From JAWWBN01 sp033720955 (GTDB taxonomy: Bacteria; Acidobacteriota; Thermoanaerobaculia; Multivoradales; JAHEKO01), in contig JAWWBN010000047.1 of the NCBI GenBank assembly GCA_033720955.1, forward strand, positions 1 to 19,390: a stretch of 19,390 nt of DNA. Reading direction: 5' to 3'. The position numbers and the translations under genes are program-made. Each line of letters starts with the position of its first letter. The first letter of the stretch is position 1. Below the pieces are notes generated by a model. The model worked only from the letters and a program-made list of their open reading frames with translations, did not search any database and had not been told where the DNA came from. This document shows positions 7,508 through 13,469 of the stretch, one piece after another.

Positions 7508-8470
7508 TCAGCCGGCTCGTTGCACGCCGATGCCGATGTGCACCAGGGCGTCGCCCTGGTGCACCAGCGGCTTGTTGGTGTGGCCGATCACGATGCCGGC
7601 GTCGCGCGCCTTGACCGGGCGGGTCTTGCCGGGGAAGGCGTCGCCGATCTCCCCCAGCAGCTCGCCCCTCTCCACCCGCTCTCCCAGACGCACCCGTTGC
7701 CGGAAGATGCCGGAGCGCCCGGCGCGGACCCACTTCGACCCCGTCGCCTCGAAGGTGGGTCGGGCCGGCGGGGCCGGGGCGCCGTCCGCCAGCCCCACGT
7801 GGCGGAGCACCCGCAGCACCCCCTCCTCTCCCGCCGCGATCACCCCGGGGTTGAAGCGCATCGGCTCGCCGCCTTCGAAGACGATGAGGGGGATGCCCCG
7901 CTTCTTCGCCGCCGCCCGGAGGCTTCCCTTGATCGGCTTCGCCGGGTAGATCAGCGGCGCCTGGAACGCCTCGGCGAGGCTCCGCACCCGGGGATCCTCC
8001 AGGTCGCCGCGCACCTGCGGCAGATTGGTGCGATGCAGCGACCCGGTGTGGAGGTCGATGCCGAGGTCGCACCGCTCCACCACCTCGGTGAGAAAGAGAT
8101 GCGCCAGCCGCGCCGAGAGGGAGCCGCGCTGCGACCCCGGGAACGAGCGGTTCAGGTCCCGCCGGTCGGGCAGATAGCGGCTCTCGTGCACGAAACCGAA
8201 GACGTTGACCACCGGCACGGCCAGGAGGGTGCCGGCGATCTCTCGCCCGTCGAGCCGCTCCAGCACGCGGCGGATGATCTCCATGCCGTTGAGCTCGTCG
8301 CCGTGGATCGCCGCGTCGAGCCACACCGTCGGGCCCTCCCGCTCGCCGCGAATCACCGAGACCGGCAGGCTGAGCCAGTCGCCGCTGAACAGCCGCGCCA
8401 CCGGAATCTCGACCTCGAGACGCTCGCCGCGGGCGATCGGTCGCCCGCCGATCTCGAGGGGCTCAGCCAA
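7508..8470 (-). CDS. AstE/AspA-like zinc-dependent succinylglutamate desuccinylase / aspartoacylase family hydrolase
   Basis: This is a 320-residue cytoplasmic M14-type metallo-hydrolase. Zinc ligands are visible as HGDE (His56, Glu59) and His141 in DLHTG. The substrate-carboxylate motif RDLNRSFPG is at 104-112, and Glu199 in VFEGGEP fits the catalytic glutamate. The C-terminal part (about 235-320) is a small beta-barrel-like domain ending LVHQGDALVHIG, as in longer family members. Known relatives remove acyl groups from N-acyl aspartate or glutamate, or trim peptides. The gene starts with TTG at 8470, 8 bases inside the end of rimK, so it is tightly coupled to a glutamate ligase. An amide involving glutamate is therefore a plausible substrate, which is inference from context. 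The TTG start is the only one that keeps the full N-terminus. Confidence 0.85.
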   Translation of the reverse strand: MAEPLEIGGRPIARGERLEVEIPVARLFSGDWLSLPVSVIRGEREGPTVWLDAAIHGDELNGMEIIRRVLERLDGREIAGTLLAVPVVNVFGFVHESRYLPDRRDLNRSFPGSQRGSLSARLAHLFLTEVVERCDLGIDLHTGSLHRTNLPQVRGDLEDPRVRSLAEAFQAPLIYPAKPIKGSLRAAAKKRGIPLIVFEGGEPMRFNPGVIAAGEEGVLRVLRHVGLADGAPAPPARPTFEATGSKWVRAGRSGIFRQRVRLGERVERGELLGEIGDAFPGKTRPVKARDAGIVIGHTNKPLVHQGDALVHIGIGVQRAG

Positions 8471-9365
8471 CGATCCGGTCTTTCGTCTTTCGGCTGCCGG
8501 CGCGCTTCTCCAGGAACTCGATGACCCGGCCGGCGACGTCCACGCCGCTGGCGTCCTCGATCCCCTCGAGACCGGGGGAGGAGTTGACCTCGATGACGAC
8601 GGGGCCGTGGTTGGAGCGGATCATGTCCACGCCCGCCACGTTGAGACCCAGGGCCTTGGCCGCCCGCACCGCGGTGCTGCGCTCCTCGGGGGTCAGCTTG
8701 ACCACCGTCGCTGTGCCGCCGCGGTGCAGGTTGGAGCGGAACTCGCCCTCCGGACCCTGACGCCGCATCGACGCGACCACCCGGCCCCCCACCACGAAGG
8801 CGCGGATGTCCGACCCGCCCGCCTCCTTGATGAACTCCTGCACCAGGATGTTGGCGTCGAGCTGGCGGAAGGCGGCAATCACCGACTCGGCCGCCTTGCC
8901 GGTCTCGGCCAGAACCACGCCGACCCCCTGGGTGCCCTCGAGGAGCTTGACCACCAGCGGGGCGCCGCCGACGATCTCCATCAGGCCCTCGATGTCCTTG
9001 GTGGAGTGGGCGAAGCTGGTCACCGGCAGTCCGATCCCCTCGCGCGACAGAAGCTGCAGCGAGCGCAGCTTGTCGCGCGAGCGCGCGATCGCCTGGGAGG
9101 TGTTGGCGGGAAAGACCCCCATCATCTCGAACTGGCGGACCACCGCCATGCCGTAGAAGGTGTAGGTGGCGCCGATCCGCGGGATGATCGCCTCGAACTT
9201 GAGCTTCTCCCCCATCAGCAGGACGCGGGGTCGGTGCGAGGTGATGTTCATGTAGCAGCGCAGGTAGTCCACCACCCGCACCTCGTGGCCCCTCTCCTTT
9301 GCCGCCTGGACCAGGCGCGACGTCGAGTAGAGCGATCGCTTTCTCGACAGGATTCCGATTCTCAT
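8463..9365 (-). CDS. rimK: RimK-type ATP-grasp ligase (ribosomal protein S6 alpha-L-glutamate ligase)
   Basis: This 300-residue protein matches RimK along its whole length. It begins MRIGILSRKRSLYSTSRL, followed by the pre-ATP-grasp domain, SRDKLRSLQLLS near 125-136, the ATP-grasp core with PLVVKLLEGTQGVGVV, then QEFIKEAGGSDIRAFVV and VIEVNSSPGLEGIE. These are the nucleotide and magnesium sites of the superfamily (Glu and Asn in EVNSSPGLEG). RimK adds glutamate residues to the C-terminus of ribosomal protein S6 and can make poly-alpha-glutamate. It is cytoplasmic. The start ATG at 9365 overlaps the stop of the upstream RimB-like gene as ATGA, and the end overlaps the AstE-like gene by 8 bases. 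All three should be made together. Confidence 0.93.
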   Translation of the reverse strand: MRIGILSRKRSLYSTSRLVQAAKERGHEVRVVDYLRCYMNITSHRPRVLLMGEKLKFEAIIPRIGATYTFYGMAVVRQFEMMGVFPANTSQAIARSRDKLRSLQLLSREGIGLPVTSFAHSTKDIEGLMEIVGGAPLVVKLLEGTQGVGVVLAETGKAAESVIAAFRQLDANILVQEFIKEAGGSDIRAFVVGGRVVASMRRQGPEGEFRSNLHRGGTATVVKLTPEERSTAVRAAKALGLNVAGVDMIRSNHGPVVIEVNSSPGLEGIEDASGVDVAGRVIEFLEKRAGSRKTKDRIVG

Positions 9366-9865
9366 CTCTTGACTCTCTTCGGGCTCGGCTCGGTCAGGTA
9401 GGAGCTGCCGCTGTCGACCAGGAACTTGCGCTTCAGCAGGCGGCGGCCGAGGAGCATGCGAAAGCCCATCAGGTCGCGGCGGACCAGGGTCACCTCGGTG
9501 CGCACCAGCCGCCCGTCGAGCCGAATGGTAGTGCGGATCACCGGCCGCAGCATCGCCCTGCCGGTGGACGAGCGGACCCAGCGGTGCCCCACCAGGGGCG
9601 CCTCGCATTCGATGACCGTGCTGCTGTCGCGCTGCACCGGGTGCACCTTGAAGGCCACCCGGGGAGGGTCGCCGCCCTCGTCGGTCTCGACGTCGAAGGC
9701 GTGCAGGGCGGACGAGCGCGCCCCGGTGTCGGCCTTGGCCTTGATCCGCGGGATCCCCAGCTCCGGCAGCGCCACCCACTCCCTCCACCCGATGGTGACG
9801 AGACCCGGCCGGCGGCCGGCGGCCGCCTCCCTCCCGGGTCGCTGCGGCGTCTCTCGCTCCGTCAC
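9362..9865 (-). CDS. rimB: RimB-like retropepsin ("ATP-dependent zinc protease" family, COG4067)
   Basis: This 167-residue protein has a single aspartic-protease-type motif, KADTGARSSALHA, with Asp46-Thr47-Gly48, as in retropepsins that work as dimers. The middle carries VGHRWVRSSTGRA, and the end has GFRMLLGRRLLKRKFLVDSG, the conserved closing block of the family. Databases label the family ATP-dependent zinc protease or RimK/LysX-associated. In Pseudomonas, RimB works with RimK, and members have been reported to cut poly-alpha-glutamate tails. I chose GTG at 9865 because it sits 6 bases after a TATCGT hexamer and the conserved part begins shortly after; the longer open frame upstream is antisense to the kinase gene. 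It leads the rimB-rimK-hydrolase operon, overlapping rimK as ATGA. Confidence 0.85.
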   Translation of the reverse strand: MTERETPQRPGREAAAGRRPGLVTIGWREWVALPELGIPRIKAKADTGARSSALHAFDVETDEGGDPPRVAFKVHPVQRDSSTVIECEAPLVGHRWVRSSTGRAMLRPVIRTTIRLDGRLVRTEVTLVRRDLMGFRMLLGRRLLKRKFLVDSGSSYLTEPSPKRVKR

Positions 9866-9871
9866 CGGCCC

Positions 9872-9877
9872 ACGATA
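9872..9877 (-). promoter_or_regulatory. Candidate -10 hexamer TATCGT for the rimB operon
   Basis: TATCGT ends 6 bases before the GTG at 9865 on the minus strand, so transcription would begin at or next to the start codon. It is divergent from the TATCCT at 9923, leaving about 45 bases between the two hexamers. Confidence 0.4.
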
Positions 9878-9922
9878 CTCGATCGGCGGCGCCAGAGAGG
9901 AGCCCCCCGCCCGGCCGGCGAG

Positions 9923-9928
9923 TATCCT
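9923..9928 (+). promoter_or_regulatory. Candidate -10 hexamer TATCCT for the ABC1-type kinase gene
   Basis: TATCCT ends 10 bases before the ATG at 9939, with no purine-rich ribosome site in between. The predicted transcript is leaderless or has only a few leader bases. Confidence 0.42.
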
Positions 9929-9938
9929 CGGCAGCGTC

Positions 9939-11267
9939 ATGGCCGACGAGCGCCGGGAGCGCCCCCTCGTCACCTCCCCCACGCGCCGGCTGCTGCGGCT
10001 GGGCGGACTCGTCGGACGGGTGGGCGCCTCCGTGGCCGGCGAGCGCACCCTGGAGCTCCTGCGGTCGGGCCCGGGGCGTGAGGCCCAGCGTCTGGACAAC
10101 CTGGTGAAGAACGCCCTGCGCATCGTCGAGACCCTGGGCGAGATGCGCGGCGCCGCCATGAAGGTCGGCCAGATGCTGAGCCTGCACGAGGGGCTGCTGC
10201 CGCCCGAGGTCAACGCGGTCCTCTCCCGGCTGCAGCGGGAAGCGCCGCGGGTGCCGCCCGAAGTCATGCGCTACGAGATCGAGGGCTCCCTGGGCGCGCC
10301 GATCGAGGAGCTCTTCGAGGAGTTCGAGGAGGAGGCCTTCGCCGCAGCCTCGATCGGACAGGTCCACGCCGCCCGCATGGCCGACGGCCGGAGGGTCGCA
10401 GTCAAGGTCCAGTACCCGCTCATCCGGGAGGTGGTGACGGCCGACCTCAAGAACATGAAGACCCTCTTCAAGAGCCTCTTCTCCCTGGTCTTCGACGCCG
10501 GCTTCGAGCCGCTCTGGGAGGAGGTGCGCGACCGGCTCCTCGAGGAGCTGGACTACGAGCACGAGGCCGACAACATCCGACGTCTGGCCGACCTCCACGC
10601 CGACGTCCCGGAGATCGTCATCCCCCACGTGGTCGCGGAGCGGTCCACCGACCGGGTGCTCACGATGGAGCTCGTGGAGGGCCTGTCGCCGGCGGAGGCG
10701 GCGGGCGACGGCGTGACCCAGGAGCTGCGCGACCGCTGGGGGCAGGTGCTCTTCGAGTTCCAGATGCGCGGTCTCCTCGCGCACCGCATGATGCACACCG
10801 ACCCGAACCTGGCCAACTTCGCCTTTCGCGAGGACGGCCGGGTGGTGGTCTACGACTTCGGCAGCGTCAAGCGGGTGCCCGCCGAGCTGGCGCGCCGCTA
10901 CGGCCAGCTCGCCGCCGCCCTGCTGGACGACCGTCGGGCCGAGATCCCCGGCATCCTGGCGGCGATCGGGGCCACCCGGGGCGACGGCTCGCCGCTCGAC
11001 CTCGAGGTCCTCGACCCCTACGTCGACCTCCTGGCCGAGATTCTCCGCGCCGAGCCGCCCTACACCTTCGGCGAGGACCCCGAGCTCTACGACAAGGTGA
11101 TGGCGCTCGGCATGCAGAACTGGGCCCAGGCCACCGACATGCGCTTCCCCCGGGACGTGATCTTCATCGACCGCTCGCTGGCCGGCCATCTCGGCAACCT
11201 GATCCGGCTGCGCGCCACCGGGCCGTGGGCCGGAATACTGGCCCGGTACGCCGCCCGCGGCGACTGA
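9939..11267 (+). CDS. ABC1/UbiB (AarF) family atypical protein kinase-like ATPase
   Basis: This is a 442-residue protein with all main ABC1/ADCK signatures. The KxGQ motif is AAMKVGQMLS (75-78 KVGQ). The alanine-rich nucleotide loop is AAASIGQVHAA at 136-146. The ATP lysine is Lys156 in VAVKVQYP. ExD-like LEELDYEHEA is near 201-210, the metal and catalytic residues are HTDPNLANF (286-294), and DFG is at 306-308. Family members include UbiB and COQ8, which support ubiquinone or other isoprenoid-lipid biosynthesis through ATPase activity. It lacks an obvious C-terminal TM pair, so it is closer to ABC1 proteins outside the classic UbiB membrane form. The rest of the open frame upstream of 9939 lies antisense to rimB and is rejected. 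No ubiquinone genes are nearby, so its pathway is open. Confidence 0.9.
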   Translation: MADERRERPLVTSPTRRLLRLGGLVGRVGASVAGERTLELLRSGPGREAQRLDNLVKNALRIVETLGEMRGAAMKVGQMLSLHEGLLPPEVNAVLSRLQREAPRVPPEVMRYEIEGSLGAPIEELFEEFEEEAFAAASIGQVHAARMADGRRVAVKVQYPLIREVVTADLKNMKTLFKSLFSLVFDAGFEPLWEEVRDRLLEELDYEHEADNIRRLADLHADVPEIVIPHVVAERSTDRVLTMELVEGLSPAEAAGDGVTQELRDRWGQVLFEFQMRGLLAHRMMHTDPNLANFAFREDGRVVVYDFGSVKRVPAELARRYGQLAAALLDDRRAEIPGILAAIGATRGDGSPLDLEVLDPYVDLLAEILRAEPPYTFGEDPELYDKVMALGMQNWAQATDMRFPRDVIFIDRSLAGHLGNLIRLRATGPWAGILARYAARGD

Positions 11268-11328
11268 GGCCGGCCGCTGGCGCCGTCTCGCCGCGAAGGA
11301 TTCTCCCCTCCCCGGCATCCAAGCTGCC

Positions 11329-11353
11329 GAGGGGCGGCGCGCGGGAGCCCCTC
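11329..11353. repeat. Small hairpin GAGGGGC / GCCCCTC between the kinase and the next gene
   Basis: The 7-base arms are perfect, with an 11-base loop, in the 128-base gap after the kinase gene. There is no T-run after it, so a factor-independent terminator is not shown. It may be a processing or attenuation hairpin, or chance in GC-rich DNA. Confidence 0.25.
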
Positions 11354-11384
11354 CCGACCGCTACACCGAGCCCGCGCGAGACCC

Positions 11385-11390
11385 GGGAGG
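11385..11390 (+). promoter_or_regulatory. Shine-Dalgarno GGGAGG for the secreted unknown protein
   Basis: GGGAGG lies five bases before the ATG at 11396 and fixes that start within a longer open frame. Confidence 0.6.
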
Positions 11391-11395
11391 ATCGA

Positions 11396-12097
11396 ATGAG
11401 CAGAGCGAGAATCGGCTGGACCGCGGCGGCGATCGCGGCCCTGGTGGTGGCGGCGCCGGCCGCCCAGGCCAAGAAGCTGGACGACGCCGCGATCTACATC
11501 GAGATCAACGCCACCGACGGCGACGCCGGGATCCAGGTGTTCCTGGACGGCGAGGGGTGGGACACCATGACCATGACCGGCCCCAACGGCACCGAGTTCA
11601 GCGTCCTGGCCGAGAGCGGCGTCGGCATGCAGGGGATCACCGAGTTCTTCTTCGAGAGCGCCGAGCCCTCCTTCGAGGAGCAGTCGCTCGAGGAGCTCCT
11701 GGCTCTCTTCCCCAGGGGGCGCTACACCTTCGAGGGCCGCACCACCGAGGGCAAGCGTCTGCGCGGCAAGGCCAAGCTGACCCACCGTCTGCCGGAGGCG
11801 CCGGTGCAGATCTCGCCGGTGGACGGCGAGGAGGTCGATCCCGACGACGCGGTCTTCTCGTGGCAGGCGGTCGCCGACCCGCCGGGCAGCGAGATCGTCG
11901 GTTACGAGGTGGTGATCGAGTGCGAGGAGCCCGACTTCGTCAAGGTGGTGATCCAGGTCGGCGCCGACGTCACCAGCGTCACGGCGCCGCCCGAGGTCCT
12001 GGGTCAGGAAGACCTCGACGAGTGCAAATGGGAGGTGCTGGCGATCGAGGACAGCGGCAACCAGACCATCTCCGAGACCGTGTTCTCGCTGGAGTAG
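11396..12097 (+). CDS. Secreted protein of unknown function with C-terminal FN3-like domain
   Basis: This 233-residue protein has a signal peptide that probably ends at AAQA (about residue 24). The mature part has two regions. Residues 30-130 begin AIYIEINATDGDAGIQVFLD and contain TELFF-like EFFFESAEPSFEEQSLEELL and FPRGRYTFEGRTTEG. This beta-rich pattern recalls an uncharacterised secreted family in proteobacteria and acidobacteria. Residues 137-233 (APVQISPVDG start, EIVGYEVVIEC, closing ETVFSLE) look like an FN3/Ig beta-sandwich. Two cysteines (in IECEEP and DECKWEV) sit in the second region and could form a disulfide. The gene follows the ABC1-type kinase by 128 bases and has its own GGGAGG site, so co-transcription is uncertain. 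I cannot assign a function. High Asp/Glu content suggests calcium or solvent-exposed surface roles, but this is guesswork. Confidence 0.75.
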   Translation: MSRARIGWTAAAIAALVVAAPAAQAKKLDDAAIYIEINATDGDAGIQVFLDGEGWDTMTMTGPNGTEFSVLAESGVGMQGITEFFFESAEPSFEEQSLEELLALFPRGRYTFEGRTTEGKRLRGKAKLTHRLPEAPVQISPVDGEEVDPDDAVFSWQAVADPPGSEIVGYEVVIECEEPDFVKVVIQVGADVTSVTAPPEVLGQEDLDECKWEVLAIEDSGNQTISETVFSLE

Positions 12098-12117
12098 CCG
12101 CGGGGCGGAGCCGGGCT

Positions 12118-12168
12118 CGCCGGGCGCCCGCCGGGCCGTGGCGGGCCGGGCGGCCCCGGCGCCCGGCG
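12118..12168. terminator. Strong GC hairpin between convergent genes (candidate bidirectional terminator)
   Basis: Perfect 11-base arms CGCCGGGCGCC (12118-12128) and GGCGCCCGGCG (12158-12168) enclose a 29-base loop that can itself pair partly. It fills the 74-base gap between the stop of the secreted protein (plus) and the stop of the FAD subunit gene (minus). No T-tract follows on either strand, so termination would rely on the stem alone or on Rho. Confidence 0.5.
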
Positions 12169-12171
12169 GCG

Positions 12172-13020
12172 CTAGCCCTCGCCGAGGCGGAGCAGGAAGC
12201 GGCGAACCACCCGCGCCAGGACGAAGCGCCGGTAGCCGGCGGTGGAGCGTACGTCGTCGATCGGCTCCACCGCCTCGGCCGCCCCCCGGGCCGCGAGCTC
12301 GGCGGTCTCGGCGTCGGCCGCACGTCCGATCACCGCCTCCTCCACCGCCGTCAGCCGGACCGGCGTCGGTGCCACGCTGCCTGCGGCGAGCCGGACCCCC
12401 TCGATCCGACCGCCGGCGACGACGGCGGTCATCGCGGCGACCACCTTGCTGATGGCCTGCGCCTCGCGGGTGCCCACCTTCCGGAAGAGCTGCCGCGAGT
12501 CGGGGGCCGGCGCCGGCAGACGCACCCAGCCGAGAAGCTCGTCCGGCTCCAGGGCCGTCCGACGGTAGCCCACATGGAACTCGCGGTACGGGATCTGCCG
12601 CTCGCCCCGCGGACCGACGGCGACCAGAGTGGCGTCGAGGGCCAGGAGCACCGGCAGAGAGTCGCCGGCCGGGCTGGCGTTGACCACGTTGCCCCCCAGC
12701 GTGGCGCGGGTCTGGATCTGCCAGCCGCCCACCACCCGGGCGGCCTCGGCCAGGATCGGGAAGAGCCGCGCCACCTCGGCCGAGCGTCCGATGGCGTCGA
12801 ACGTCGTGGTGGCGCCGATCTCCAGCCCGCCGTCCAGGGGGCGGATGCCCCTGAGCTCCTCGATCCGCAGCAGGTCGAGCACCGCCGGCAGATCGGCCTG
12901 CTCCTCGGGCGTCGCGGCCACCATGAGGTCGGTGCAGCCGGCCAGCGGCTTGAGGTCGGGCCGCTCGCCCAGCAGTCGCACCGCCTCCTCGAGGCTGCCG
13001 GGGGCGAAGGCCTCGGTCAC
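12172..13020 (-). CDS. Molybdenum hydroxylase FAD-binding subunit (medium, CoxM/XdhB type)
   Basis: This is a 282-residue subunit of a xanthine dehydrogenase family enzyme. FAD contacts are visible as PLAGCTDLM (25-33) and TLGGNVVNASPAGD (107-120). The first usually reads AGGTDL, so Cys29 replaces a Gly. The family's C-terminal CO-dehydrogenase flavoprotein domain follows, from about 175 to 282. The subunit passes electrons from the 2Fe-2S subunit to NAD or another acceptor. The start is GTG at 13020, overlapping the stop of the iron-sulfur subunit gene as GTGA. It is the last gene of the operon and ends 4 bases from the strong hairpin that separates it from the convergent gene. Confidence 0.9.
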   Translation of the reverse strand: MTEAFAPGSLEEAVRLLGERPDLKPLAGCTDLMVAATPEEQADLPAVLDLLRIEELRGIRPLDGGLEIGATTTFDAIGRSAEVARLFPILAEAARVVGGWQIQTRATLGGNVVNASPAGDSLPVLLALDATLVAVGPRGERQIPYREFHVGYRRTALEPDELLGWVRLPAPAPDSRQLFRKVGTREAQAISKVVAAMTAVVAGGRIEGVRLAAGSVAPTPVRLTAVEEAVIGRAADAETAELAARGAAEAVEPIDDVRSTAGYRRFVLARVVRRFLLRLGEG

Positions 13021-13469
13021 CCCGGTCCCCCGGCGCGGAAGGCGCGCAGGATCCCCTCGTACCCGGTGCAGCGGCAGAGGTTCCCCGCCAGCGCCTCGCG
13101 GATCTGCTCGCGCGAGGGCTCCGGGTCCCGCGCCAGGAGCGCCCGCGCCGTCACCACGATGCCGGGGGTGCAGGCGCCGCACTGCACGCCGCCGGTGTTC
13201 ACGAAGCGCTCCAGGAACTCCCTCCCCTCGCCCTCGGCCAGCCCCTCGACCGTCTCGACCTCCCGGCCCCCGGCCTGGAGCACGGGCACCAGGCAGGAGA
13301 GCACCGGCTCTCCGTCCAGGATCACCGTGCACGCGCCGCACTCCCCTTCGCCGCAGCCCTCCTTGGTGCCGGTCAGGTCGAGCTCCTGCCGCAGCACGTC
13401 GAGCAGGCGCGCCATCGGGTGGGCGTCGAGCTCTCGCGACGTGCCGTTGACGGTGAGACGGATCTTCAC
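13017..13469 (-). CDS. Molybdenum hydroxylase 2Fe-2S subunit (small, CoxS/XdhC type)
   Basis: This 150-residue protein has both iron-sulfur clusters expected. The plant-ferredoxin-type site is Cys39, Cys44, Cys47 and Cys59 in KEGCGEGECGACTV...LSC. The second [2Fe-2S] domain has Cys97, Cys100, Cys132 and Cys134 in VQCGACTPG and NLCRCTGYEG. Length and order match the small subunit of xanthine dehydrogenase and carbon-monoxide dehydrogenase families. The start is GTG at 13469, overlapping the stop of the large subunit gene in a GTGA junction; the stop overlaps the FAD subunit start the same way. All three subunits should thus be made in near-equal amounts. Confidence 0.95.
   Translation of the reverse strand: MKIRLTVNGTSRELDAHPMARLLDVLRQELDLTGTKEGCGEGECGACTVILDGEPVLSCLVPVLQAGGREVETVEGLAEGEGREFLERFVNTGGVQCGACTPGIVVTARALLARDPEPSREQIREALAGNLCRCTGYEGILRAFRAGGPG

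Noticed and set aside
9866..11318. Minus-strand frames over the ABC1-type kinase gene that appear fused to rimB or rimK.
   Set aside because: These are antisense shadows of a kinase with complete motifs. Both real genes have clear N-termini at 9865 and 9365.
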